Shown piece after piece: positions 1-7,699 of a DNA stretch of 64,000 bases; position 1 is the first letter of the stretch; each line of letters begins with the position of its first letter. The stretch covers positions 1 through 64,000 of the forward strand of contig CAYPAW010000066.1 in the NCBI GenBank assembly GCA_964408795.1. The letters are read 5' to 3'. Both the position numbers and the translations under genes were made by a program. The notes beneath the pieces are model-generated. The model was not told the DNA's origin. It did no database searches and saw only the letters and a list, made by a program, of their open reading frames with translations. This DNA comes from JABMQB01 sp964408795. Its GTDB lineage: Bacteria > Bacteroidota > Bacteroidia > Bacteroidales > Prolixibacteraceae.

Positions 1-570
1 TTTAACAGGTGGACTTGAAAAGGGATCAAAGCTGCTCCTTTGTTCACGGATATTGGCTTCTGTTTGGGGTTCTTTTGGGGCAATCGGCACAACAACATAT
101 TCCCCTTCAGGAATAGGTTCGCGCAGCGTGGGGTTAGCAGAACGTATCTGGTTAACGGGAACCATATAAATATTGGCAATATAACTGAAGGTTTCCCTTT
201 TTCCGCTTACGTGGTAGATATACTCATAGCGGTCAGCAATAGCAGGTGGGGTTTCTTGCGTTGGTGCTTGCTGTGCCTCCGGAGCAGGGGTTTGATCGCT
301 AATGGGAACACGAAGTACCTGGTTTACACGCAGACCGCGCCGGGCATCAGGATTGGCCATCAGGAGGTCTTCAACCGTGACTTTATAGGCCTGTGCTATC
401 CCAAATAAAGTTTGGCGGGGCTCCACCGTATGCATATAGTAGCTCTTTTGGCCAAAAGTTTCAATTTGTGCAGATATTTTAACTGCTGCCTGAGCCATGC
501 TGGCTGTACCCAACAACATATGCACTATACATAAGAGTACAAACGAAACTATCCCACTTGATTTTTTCAT
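1..570 (-). CDS. LysM-domain envelope protein, C-terminus cut by window start
   Basis: Reading the - strand from ATG at 570 gives 190 open codons running off the left edge, so only the N-terminal part is present. Residues 1-29 form an export signal (MKKSSG, hydrophobic core, cleavage near AQA). Two LysM modules follow, at about residues 45-90 (starting YYMHTVEPRQTLFGIAQAY) and 117-163 (starting YIYHVSGKRETFSYIANIY), joined by a Pro/Gln/Glu-rich linker. LysM modules bind the N-acetylglucosamine backbone of peptidoglycan, so this is probably a periplasmic or outer-membrane protein held at the wall. The catalytic or ligand-binding part, if any, lies outside the window. Many Bacteroidota carry a LysM protein with a C-terminal periplasmic-binding-protein-like domain, but that cannot be tested here. 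It is co-directional with guaA, 175 bp downstream of it. Confidence 0.85.
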   Translation of the reverse strand, partial: MKKSSGIVSFVLLCIVHMLLGTASMAQAAVKISAQIETFGQKSYYMHTVEPRQTLFGIAQAYKVTVEDLLMANPDARRGLRVNQVLRVPISDQTPAPEAQQAPTQETPPAIADRYEYIYHVSGKRETFSYIANIYMVPVNQIRSANPTLREPIPEGEYVVVPIAPKEPQTEANIREQRSSFDPFSSPPVK

Positions 571-599
571 TTTTCGTAATTCTGGATGAATGTCAATCA

Positions 600-607
600 C
601 AAAGATA
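600..607 (-). promoter_or_regulatory. Candidate -7 promoter element of the LysM gene
   Basis: The - strand reads TATCTTTG here, an exact match to the Bacteroidota -7 consensus TAnnTTTG, 29 bp upstream of the ATG at 570. A TTTG at 622-625 is only 14 bp away, closer than the usual 19-21, so the -33 box is not convincing. Confidence 0.4.
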
Positions 608-745
608 TACTTTTTTAATACCAAACTGAATAAGGGTTGTGGACTGAATTATCAAACGCATTGATTTTTATTCTATTGCCTGAAGTCATTTTTGAGTACT
701 GTAGTTTTGTAAAAAAACAAAATAAAACTTAATCTCATAAAAAGC

Positions 746-2275
746 TTATTCCCATTCAATTGTTGCAGGTGGCTTGGAACTGATGTCGTAAACAACACGG
801 TTCACTCCCTTCACTTTGTTAATGATATCATTAGAAACTTTTGCCAGAAACTCATAAGGCAAGTGCGACCAATCTGCTGTCATGCCATCTGTAGAGTTAA
901 CGGCACGTAGGGCAACCACATTTTCATAGGTACGCTCATCGCCCATTACACCAACCGATTGAATGGGTAGCAAAATTGCAGCAGCCTGCCATACCTTGTC
1001 GTACAAACCATGGGCAAGTAGGCCTTCCACATAAATGTCATCCACTTCCTGTAGAATACGCACTTTTTCGGCGGTGATATCACCCAATATGCGGATGCCC
1101 AAACCAGGTCCGGGGAATGGATGCCTGTCGATGATAAAGGAGGGCAAGCCCAGTTCGCGGCCAATGATACGCACTTCATCCTTGAACAAGGCGTTCAATG
1201 GCTCCACCACGTTCAGCTTCATAAAATCGGGCAGTCCTCCAACATTGTGGTGCGATTTGATGGTGGCAGATGGCCCGGCGACAGATACCGATTCAATCAC
1301 ATCCGGATAAATCGTACCTTGAGCCAACCACTTTACCTGATCGATGGTATGAGCCTCTTCGTCAAACACTTCAATAAAAGTATTTCCTATGACTTTTCGT
1401 TTCTTTTCGGGTTCGCTAATGCCTTTGAGGGCTGATAAAAACCGCTCACGCGAATCGACTCCTTTCACATTCAGACCTAAATCAAGGTAGGAGTGGATTA
1501 CTTTTTCAAATTCGTTTTTACGCAACAAACCATTGTCCACAAAAATGCAATAGAGGTTTTTTCCGATGGCCTGGTGCAGCAGCATGGCGGCAACAGATGA
1601 ATCAACACCACCACTCAGGCCAAGCACAACACGGTCGTTTCCAAGTTTTTTGCGCAAAGCTTCAACACTCGATTCAATAAAAGAGCTGGGCGTCCACGAC
1701 TGACTGCATTGGCAGATACCAACCACAAAATTGTGCAAAAGCGTCATGCCTTCCGTGGAATGATACACTTCGGGATGAAACTGGATGCCGAAAGTTTTTT
1801 CGCCCTCAATTTGGAAACCTGCGATATTTACGTCCGTGGTGCTGGCAACGATCTGATATTTTTCAGGCAAATTGAGGATGGTATCGCCATGCGACATCCA
1901 CACTTGACTTCCCGGCTGCATGCCTTTTACCAGTAAGCATTGCTGGTTGATGCTTGATAAATTGGCCCGGCCGTATTCGCGAATGGAGGAGGCCGCTACA
2001 TGGCCACCATCACTGTGTGCCATATATTGTGCTCCATAGCAAACCCCCAACAAGGGAAATTTTCCCCTGAAGGCAGATAAATCGGGTGCCGGTGACTGGC
2101 TGTCGCGCACCGAAAAAGGGCTTCCCGAAAGTATTACGCCTTTTAATCCGGGAATGGATGAAGGGTAATTATTGTATGGATGGATTTCACAATACACATT
2201 CAACTCGCGTACACGTCTGGCAATGAGCTGGGTGTATTGAGACCCGAAATCTAAAATCAAAATTGTTTCCTGCAT
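746..2275 (-). CDS. guaA: GMP synthase (glutamine-hydrolysing)
   Basis: Converts XMP to GMP using ATP and glutamine, the last step of guanine nucleotide synthesis, in the cytoplasm. The 509-residue length is normal for the two-domain enzyme. The N-terminal class I glutamine amidotransferase has its nucleophile in GVCYGAQ (Cys79) and the other triad residues in FHPE (His167, Glu169). The ATP pyrophosphatase domain begins with the PP-loop SGGVDSS at 221-227. The dimerisation domain carries HPFPGPGLGIR, and the protein ends in the conserved KPPATIEWE tail. ATG at 2275 gives the standard N-terminus (ILDFGSQYTQLIARR). Identification is essentially certain. Together with purA at 55-57 kb, the window encodes both branch-point enzymes from IMP-derived nucleotides, but they are unlinked. 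Confidence 0.98.
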   Translation of the reverse strand: MQETILILDFGSQYTQLIARRVRELNVYCEIHPYNNYPSSIPGLKGVILSGSPFSVRDSQSPAPDLSAFRGKFPLLGVCYGAQYMAHSDGGHVAASSIREYGRANLSSINQQCLLVKGMQPGSQVWMSHGDTILNLPEKYQIVASTTDVNIAGFQIEGEKTFGIQFHPEVYHSTEGMTLLHNFVVGICQCSQSWTPSSFIESSVEALRKKLGNDRVVLGLSGGVDSSVAAMLLHQAIGKNLYCIFVDNGLLRKNEFEKVIHSYLDLGLNVKGVDSRERFLSALKGISEPEKKRKVIGNTFIEVFDEEAHTIDQVKWLAQGTIYPDVIESVSVAGPSATIKSHHNVGGLPDFMKLNVVEPLNALFKDEVRIIGRELGLPSFIIDRHPFPGPGLGIRILGDITAEKVRILQEVDDIYVEGLLAHGLYDKVWQAAAILLPIQSVGVMGDERTYENVVALRAVNSTDGMTADWSHLPYEFLAKVSNDIINKVKGVNRVVYDISSKPPATIEWE

Positions 2276-2463
2276 AATAAAGTGTTGGCTTTGGTTTGCA
2301 AATTAACCCAAAAACAGCTTATGGGGCAAAAAAATAATACATTGATTTTAAGAATAGGGAAGGCCGCATCAATTTGTCCCTGAAACCTGCAGTATATTTT
2401 CTGGCTTGCAGCAAGGGCATTCCTGAAAAACGGGTTAATATCTGAGTAAATAAAAAAAACACC

Positions 2464-2471
2464 TAATTTTG
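2464..2471 (+). promoter_or_regulatory. Candidate -7 promoter element of the 195-aa membrane protein gene
   Basis: TAATTTTG fits TAnnTTTG and lies 46 bp upstream of the ATG at 2518. No clear TTTG sits at the expected -33 distance. Confidence 0.4.
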
Positions 2472-2517
2472 TAATAAATCATAGTCAGGATTCAATTAGC
2501 GTTAACCAAATAAAAAA

Positions 2518-3105
2518 ATGGCACAAACCAGAAGAAAAGCTCCCAGACGCAGCAAATCCCGTAAAGGGTCAGGTTTTAAACCTTTGATCTGGTTTTTGTT
2601 GGTCATTCTTATACTTGGCGGTATGGCCCTCATGGTCTCCTATTATCTGGCATCCGACAAACAGCAAGGAAAGCCTTCCATAAGTGAATTGTGGTTTTCC
2701 AATACCAAAAACGACAAGGAAAAGACAGAAGAGAAAGTCTTGATAGATCAAAACGTTCAGAAAGAAGAAAAAAAATCGGAAGCCACGAGAGCAATAGAAA
2801 GCAAAGCCAATCCCTTGCAGGGGCAAACATGGGTGAGCATGCTTAATGGCACCATGTTATCCATTGAGGGCAACCGATATACCATTGATTTTCCCTCGGT
2901 TGAGGAACAATTGCCCATGAAAGGCAGCATTGCACTTTCGCCCGGCGAATTCACCTTATTAAACAACAACAGCGACGATATATGCAACAACAGCCCCGGA
3001 GTTTATACATATAGTTTTGAAGGGGATGAGCTGATAATTTCGGTTAGAAGTGATTCGTGCAACAAACGAAGCAGAAACATGGAAGCAAGCTGGTTCAGGT
3101 TGTAG
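2518..3105 (+). CDS. Small single-pass membrane protein of unknown function
   Basis: I do not recognise a family. The 195-residue product has a strongly basic cytoplasmic N-terminus (RRKAPRRSKSRKGSG, residues 5-19) and one membrane helix at about 25-45 (LIWFLLVILILGGMALMV). A charged Lys/Glu linker follows (about 65-95), then a roughly 95-residue C-terminal domain that would be periplasmic by the positive-inside rule. That domain is rich in short beta-strand-like stretches and has two cysteines (in DDICNN and DSCNKR) that could form a disulfide. It has its own -7 box and is followed 81 bp later by the ClC gene on the same strand. Candidate roles such as an envelope-stress or division accessory protein cannot be separated by sequence alone. 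Confidence 0.75.
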   Translation: MAQTRRKAPRRSKSRKGSGFKPLIWFLLVILILGGMALMVSYYLASDKQQGKPSISELWFSNTKNDKEKTEEKVLIDQNVQKEEKKSEATRAIESKANPLQGQTWVSMLNGTMLSIEGNRYTIDFPSVEEQLPMKGSIALSPGEFTLLNNNSDDICNNSPGVYTYSFEGDELIISVRSDSCNKRSRNMEASWFRL

Positions 3106-3186
3106 GTTTTTGTCAGCTGTTTTTTATTATTTTCGCAGCTTCTATTATTCAAAACAGGGAACACACCGGGATTAGCCGCACGTATT

Positions 3187-4968
3187 ATGTCGCAAAATAG
3201 TCCACAATCCTTTTTGGTCAGGTTTATCAGTTGGCGGGTCAGGCACATCCCCGACCGGCAATACATTCTCTTGCTTTCTGTTGTGGTCGGCTTTTTGGCA
3301 GGACTGGCTGCCATTGTGCTGAAAAAAATCACCCATTTCATCACCTATTTGCTCACCAGCGATTTCGCCACGCAGTACGAAAACTACTTTTATTTTTTCT
3401 ACCCGGCCATTGGTATCTTGTTGGCTGTTCTTTTTATGCGTTTTATAGTAAGGGCCGACGTGGGGCATGGTATTCCGGGCGTGTTGTTTGCCATTTCGCG
3501 TAAAAACGGTATTATCCGACGGCACAACACATTCTCATCAATCATTACAAGTGCTTTAACTGTAGGTTTTGGAGGATCGGTAGGGTTAGAGGGGCCCACT
3601 GTTTCTACAGGTGCGGCCATTGGTTCAAATATCGGTCAGTTGCTGCGACTCAATTTCAAGCAGATTATCCTGATGATTAGCCTGGCAAGTGCCGCCGCCA
3701 TGGCGGCTATCTTTCAATCGCCGGTTGCTGCAATCGTTTTCGCTATCGAGGTTATCATGATTGATTTAACGATGGCGGCCCTCTTGCCGTTGCTTACAGC
3801 CACCCTAACAGCTGTGCTAACTTCCTATTTCATGATGGGACAGGCAGTTATGTATCCAGTGGCACTGCATGAGCCTTTCGTTTTGTCCAATACACCGTAT
3901 TATCTGGTATTGGCTGTATTGTCAGGGCTCATCTCCGTTTACTTTACCAAAATATATATCGGCACCGAAACATTGTTTGGAAAACTTGCTTCACCAGCTA
4001 AACGTTTTATTATTGGAAGTGTGATCTTGGGTGGTTTAATCTTCTTGTTTCCTGCTCTTTATGGTGAAGGTTATGAGGTGGTTAACCGAAGTTTAAGTGG
4101 TGATTACAGCGACCTTTTCAACAACAGTATTTTCTATTCCTTCCGGGATATCAGCTGGGTGGTTTTCTTTTTGTTTGTTGCTGTTATTTTGTTAAAAGCT
4201 GTAGCCGCCTCTGTTACTTTCGGTGCAGGAGGCGTTGGAGGAATTTTTGCGCCGGCACTCTTTATGGGTGCTTTTACCGGTTTGTTTTTTGCGGTTTTTG
4301 TAAACCATTACGGATTGGGAGATATCAGTCCGGCCAAGTTTGCTGTGGTGGGTATGGCCGGCATGATTGCCGGTATTTTGCATGCCCCCTTAACGGGTTT
4401 CTTTTTAATTGCCGAAATTACCAAAGGATATGAGTTGTTTGTGCCGCTGATGCTGGTTTCTACTATTTCGTTTGCCACGACAAAGGTTTTTACAAAGAAT
4501 TCTGTTTATACACATCAGCTGGCCCGCCGTGGCGAATTGCTCACACACAACAAAGACCGCAATGTGCTCAACCTGATGAAAGTGGACGTGCTTATCGAGC
4601 GAAATTTCAACATCATCAACCCCGAAGCTACTTTGGGTGAGCTGGTGAAAGTGATAGGCGCCTCCAAGCGGAATATTTTTCCGGTGGTGGATGGACAGGG
4701 GCATTTTCATGGCCATATCCTGCTTGATGATATCCGCAATATTATGTTTGATACCCAGCTCTACAATACCCGCGTAACTAGTTTGATGGTAAGCCCACCC
4801 TATTTAATTCATCCCGAAGAGTCGATGGAGGAAGTGGCTAAAAAGTTCCAGCTTTCAGAAAAATATAACATACCTGTTATTCAAGATAATAAGTATGTAG
4901 GATATATCTCACGCGCCAATGTTTTTTCGGCTTACCGATCAAAATTAAGCGAGATGTCGGATGATTAA
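3187..4968 (+). CDS. ClC-family chloride channel/transporter with C-terminal CBS pair
   Basis: A 593-residue inner-membrane anion transport protein. The ClC core spans about residues 25-440, with selectivity-filter motifs GHGIP (93-97), GSVGLEGP (130-137, gating Glu135) and GGIFAP (351-356). Two CBS domains follow (about 460-585), which in the family bind adenine nucleotides and modulate gating. Two departures from the E. coli exchanger are visible. The filter serine (GSGIP) is histidine here. In the segment aligned with FIIEEM the second acidic residue, the proton glutamate E203 of ClC-ec1, is Val189 (FAIEVI), as in animal ClC channels. This suggests uncoupled chloride conductance, but that is inference. 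The gene lies between a small membrane protein and the gmhA-gmhB pair, all on the + strand, with no evident functional link. Confidence 0.95.
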   Translation: MSQNSPQSFLVRFISWRVRHIPDRQYILLLSVVVGFLAGLAAIVLKKITHFITYLLTSDFATQYENYFYFFYPAIGILLAVLFMRFIVRADVGHGIPGVLFAISRKNGIIRRHNTFSSIITSALTVGFGGSVGLEGPTVSTGAAIGSNIGQLLRLNFKQIILMISLASAAAMAAIFQSPVAAIVFAIEVIMIDLTMAALLPLLTATLTAVLTSYFMMGQAVMYPVALHEPFVLSNTPYYLVLAVLSGLISVYFTKIYIGTETLFGKLASPAKRFIIGSVILGGLIFLFPALYGEGYEVVNRSLSGDYSDLFNNSIFYSFRDISWVVFFLFVAVILLKAVAASVTFGAGGVGGIFAPALFMGAFTGLFFAVFVNHYGLGDISPAKFAVVGMAGMIAGILHAPLTGFFLIAEITKGYELFVPLMLVSTISFATTKVFTKNSVYTHQLARRGELLTHNKDRNVLNLMKVDVLIERNFNIINPEATLGELVKVIGASKRNIFPVVDGQGHFHGHILLDDIRNIMFDTQLYNTRVTSLMVSPPYLIHPEESMEEVAKKFQLSEKYNIPVIQDNKYVGYISRANVFSAYRSKLSEMSDD

Positions 4969-4993
4969 AATGAAGCGAATCGCCTTTTTAAAC

Positions 4994-5001
4994 TAAATTT
5001 G
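4994..5001 (+). promoter_or_regulatory. -7-like box abutting the gmhA start
   Basis: TAAATTTG matches TAnnTTTG and ends one base before the ATG at 5003. If it is the active promoter, transcription would begin at about 5006-5008. The ATG at 5018 (MRIRSII) would then be the real start with a leader of about 10 nt. Otherwise gmhA is read from upstream. Confidence 0.35.
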
Positions 5002-5002
5002 T

Positions 5003-5596
5003 ATGCAAAACAGCCTTATGCGCATCAGGTCTATCATTGAATCTTCCATTGCTGCCAAGCAACAATTGCTCAGCGACTCAGAGCAATTGTCGCATATACA
5101 AACGGCTGCTGAAGTGTGTATCCGCTCCATCAGGAATGGGGGCAAAATCCTGCTTTGCGGCAATGGGGGCAGTGCTGCCGATGCCCAGCATATTGCGGCC
5201 GAATTGTCGGGTCGTTTCAAGTATGACAGGCCACCCATTTATGCCGAAGCCTTGCATGTGAACACTTCTTTCCTTACTGCTGTTGGCAACGATTACGGCT
5301 TTGATCATGTGTACACCCGTATGGTGGAAGCCGCCGGAAAACCAGCTGATGTTTTGATAGGCTTAAGCACTTCGGGCAATTCGGCCAATGTGGTGAATGC
5401 GCTGAAAAAGGCACAAAAACTCCACATAACAACCATCGGCATTGCGGGAAAAACCTCAGGACAAATGATGGCCTTTTGTGATACGGCTATTCAGGTTCCT
5501 TCTGATGATACTGCACGCATTCAGGAAATGCACATTCTGGTGGGCCATATTTTGTGCGAACTGATTGAATCTGAAATTTTCCCTAAAAAAGGCTGA
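5003..5596 (+). CDS. gmhA: Sedoheptulose-7-phosphate isomerase, copy 1
   Basis: Converts sedoheptulose 7-phosphate to D-glycero-D-manno-heptose 7-phosphate, the first step of ADP- or GDP-heptose synthesis. The product is a 197-residue SIS-domain protein with the family signatures LCGNGGSAADAQH (51-63), the catalytic Glu67 in AAELSG, the phosphate loop STSGNSANV (122-130), and the catalytic/zinc histidine in IQEMH (His177) near GH at 181-182. The start may be Met6 (5018) because a promoter-like box abuts the upstream ATG. The stop overlaps the gmhB start by one base (TGATG), so the two are translationally coupled. A clearly different paralogue lies at 60835-61425, and which of the two feeds which pathway is unknown. 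Confidence 0.93.
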   Translation: MQNSLMRIRSIIESSIAAKQQLLSDSEQLSHIQTAAEVCIRSIRNGGKILLCGNGGSAADAQHIAAELSGRFKYDRPPIYAEALHVNTSFLTAVGNDYGFDHVYTRMVEAAGKPADVLIGLSTSGNSANVVNALKKAQKLHITTIGIAGKTSGQMMAFCDTAIQVPSDDTARIQEMHILVGHILCELIESEIFPKKG

Positions 5597-6147
5597 TGAA
5601 TCCTGATTTTTTACAACAGCTCACCCCTGCATGGACTTTGTTTCTCGACCGCGATGGCGTAATAAACGAGCGCCCGATCAATGACTATGTGCGAAAGGTG
5701 CAAGATTTTAAATTTTTACCGGGAGTGCTACAAGCCCTCAGGAAACTCGCTCAAGTATTCGAAAGAATTGTTGTTGTTACCAATCAGCAAGGCATTGGAA
5801 AAGGGCTGATGGGCGTGGAAGATGTTAACCGGATACACCAATTCATGAGCGAATCAATTGATGCTGCAGGTGGCAGAATTGATGCTGTTTATTTTTGCCC
5901 CGATTTGGCAGATAAGGCCAATAATTGTAGAAAACCCGGCATAAAAATGGCCGAATGGGCCAGGAAAGAATTTCCTGAAATCGATTTCGGAAAATCCGTC
6001 ATGATTGGTGATACGGATTCGGATATGGCCTTCGGGCGCCACCTCGGTATGCATAATATATTGATTACAAACGAAAAACAGCATCCCCTTGCCGATGCGT
6101 GTTTCATAAGTTTAGCTGATTTTGTTGAAAAGCTTTTTTCAAATTGA
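5596..6147 (+). CDS. gmhB: HAD-family heptose-bisphosphate phosphatase, copy 1 (GmhB-like, reduced zinc loop)
   Basis: Expected to remove the 7-phosphate from D-glycero-D-manno-heptose 1,7-bisphosphate. The 183-residue product carries the HAD motifs FLDRDGVIN (Asp18 nucleophile, Asp20 acid), VVTNQQG (about 61-66), CRKPGIKM (Lys113) and MIGDTDSDM (136-144). In canonical GmhB a zinc loop of the form CxH...CxC precedes CRKP. Here the stretch is CPDLADKANNC (101-111), with no histidine and only two cysteines, so zinc binding is probably lost or altered. The substrate may be the same, or another HisB-N/GmhB-type sugar phosphate. Coupling to gmhA by a one-base overlap supports a heptose role. The paralogue at 59598-60065 has the full loop. 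Confidence 0.85.
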   Translation: MNPDFLQQLTPAWTLFLDRDGVINERPINDYVRKVQDFKFLPGVLQALRKLAQVFERIVVVTNQQGIGKGLMGVEDVNRIHQFMSESIDAAGGRIDAVYFCPDLADKANNCRKPGIKMAEWARKEFPEIDFGKSVMIGDTDSDMAFGRHLGMHNILITNEKQHPLADACFISLADFVEKLFSN

Positions 6148-6226
6148 CTTTTTTATTTCAGCAAGGCTTTACTTTTGGCGCTGAAAAGCAAATCTATTTT
6201 TCAAACTTGAATTTAATACCAGCACA

Positions 6227-7699
6227 TTGAGCCCTTTACTCATATTGACCATATTTTTGCTTTATACAGCTGCACTGTTTTCTATATCGCTGATAACTGC
6301 GCGCAAGTCAACCAACCTCAGCTATTTTCTGGGAAACAGGCAATCGCCTTGGCTTGTAGTGGCTTATGGCATGGTAGGGGCATCGCTTTCGGGTGTTACT
6401 TTTATTAGCATCCCCGGTTGGGTGGGCGACACCTATTTTTCCTATATGATGGTTGTGTTTGGCTACATTGTTGGCTATGCTGTAATAACATTGGTGCTGT
6501 TGCCGGTGTATTACAAGATGCAACTAACCACAATCTATACCTATCTGGAAGACCGCTTTGGTTTTTGGTCTTATAAAACCGGCTCCTTCTTTTTTCTCTT
6601 ATCGCGGGTTATTGGTGCTTCTTTCAGGATGTTTCTGGTTGTAAATGTGTTACAATTGTTTATTTTTGATCACTTCGGGATACCTTTTTGGGTTTCTGTA
6701 CTTATTTTTATGGTACTGATTACTTTATATTCTTTCAAAGGCGGTATCAAAACCATCGTGTGGACCGATATGTTGCAAACCACCTTTATGTTGGTCTCCT
6801 TGGTCGTTACCATCTATATAGTTTTGGATCAACTTGGTATGGGTTTGCCCGAAATGATAGGGGAGGTGAAGGAAAGGGGTTTTTCAAAAATACTGATCAG
6901 CGAATGGCGCCACGACCGCTTTTACTTAAAACAGTTTTTCAGTGGGATGTTTATCACCATTGTGATGACAGGCCTGGATCAGGATATGATGCAGAAAAAC
7001 CTGACCTGTAAAAACCGGAAGGATGCCCAAAAGAATATGGTCGTATTCAGCATGGCCTTTCTGGGCACCGTATGTTTGTTTTTATGCCTGGGGGTACTGC
7101 TATATATCTATGCCTCTGAGAATGGGATGGCGGTTCCTGCCAATACGGATGATCTGTATCCCTTGTTGGCTATGAATGAATTCGGTTCTTTGGTAGCGGT
7201 TGTTTTCTTACTGGGGATTACCGCTGCTGCCTATTCCAGCGCTGATTCAGCTCTGGCGGCCCTTACTACTTCCTTTTGTTACGATTTTTTACACATTGAA
7301 AAAATCCCGGAGATCCGGAAAGCCAAAACACGCAAACGGGTCCATCTCCTTTTTTCAGCCCTCCTGTTACTGGTCATTCTGCTATTCAGAGCCATCCACA
7401 ACGAAAGTGTCGTCGTGGCCGTTTTTACCATGGCAGGCTATACCTATGGACCCATTCTTGGATTGTTTGTCTTTGGCATTTATCTTAAACGAAAAGTAAA
7501 TGACCGGTTAGTCCCTTACATAGCCATGCTGGCTCCCCTCCTTTCCTGGGCAATCTCATCCCATTCCGAGTTCCTGCTTAACGGCTATCAATTCGGATTC
7601 GAAATTCTGATCCTCAATGGATTTCTTACTTTTTCAGGATTATGGGCTTTTTCAAAAAAAAATGACATGAAACAGGGCGAATCTGTAAAAAAATGTTAA
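6227..7699 (+). CDS. Sodium:solute symporter (SSS family)
   Basis: A 490-residue polytopic inner-membrane protein with about 13 hydrophobic helices and SSS-family features. These include the N-terminal unwound-helix region near FLGNRQSPWLVVAYGMVGASLSG (split motif), the SFKGGIKTIVWTDMLQT segment at about 165-182, and TAAAYSSADSALAALTTSF at about 330-348, which carries the family's sodium-site serines. It imports a solute with Na+, but the substrate (sugar, sialic acid, proline and others) cannot be named. No ATG precedes the conserved N-terminus, and translation most likely begins at TTG 6227. It follows gmhB by 79 bp on the same strand, and its stop overlaps the next ORF by 7 bp. Confidence 0.92.
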   Translation: MSPLLILTIFLLYTAALFSISLITARKSTNLSYFLGNRQSPWLVVAYGMVGASLSGVTFISIPGWVGDTYFSYMMVVFGYIVGYAVITLVLLPVYYKMQLTTIYTYLEDRFGFWSYKTGSFFFLLSRVIGASFRMFLVVNVLQLFIFDHFGIPFWVSVLIFMVLITLYSFKGGIKTIVWTDMLQTTFMLVSLVVTIYIVLDQLGMGLPEMIGEVKERGFSKILISEWRHDRFYLKQFFSGMFITIVMTGLDQDMMQKNLTCKNRKDAQKNMVVFSMAFLGTVCLFLCLGVLLYIYASENGMAVPANTDDLYPLLAMNEFGSLVAVVFLLGITAAAYSSADSALAALTTSFCYDFLHIEKIPEIRKAKTRKRVHLLFSALLLLVILLFRAIHNESVVVAVFTMAGYTYGPILGLFVFGIYLKRKVNDRLVPYIAMLAPLLSWAISSHSEFLLNGYQFGFEILILNGFLTFSGLWAFSKKNDMKQGESVKKC

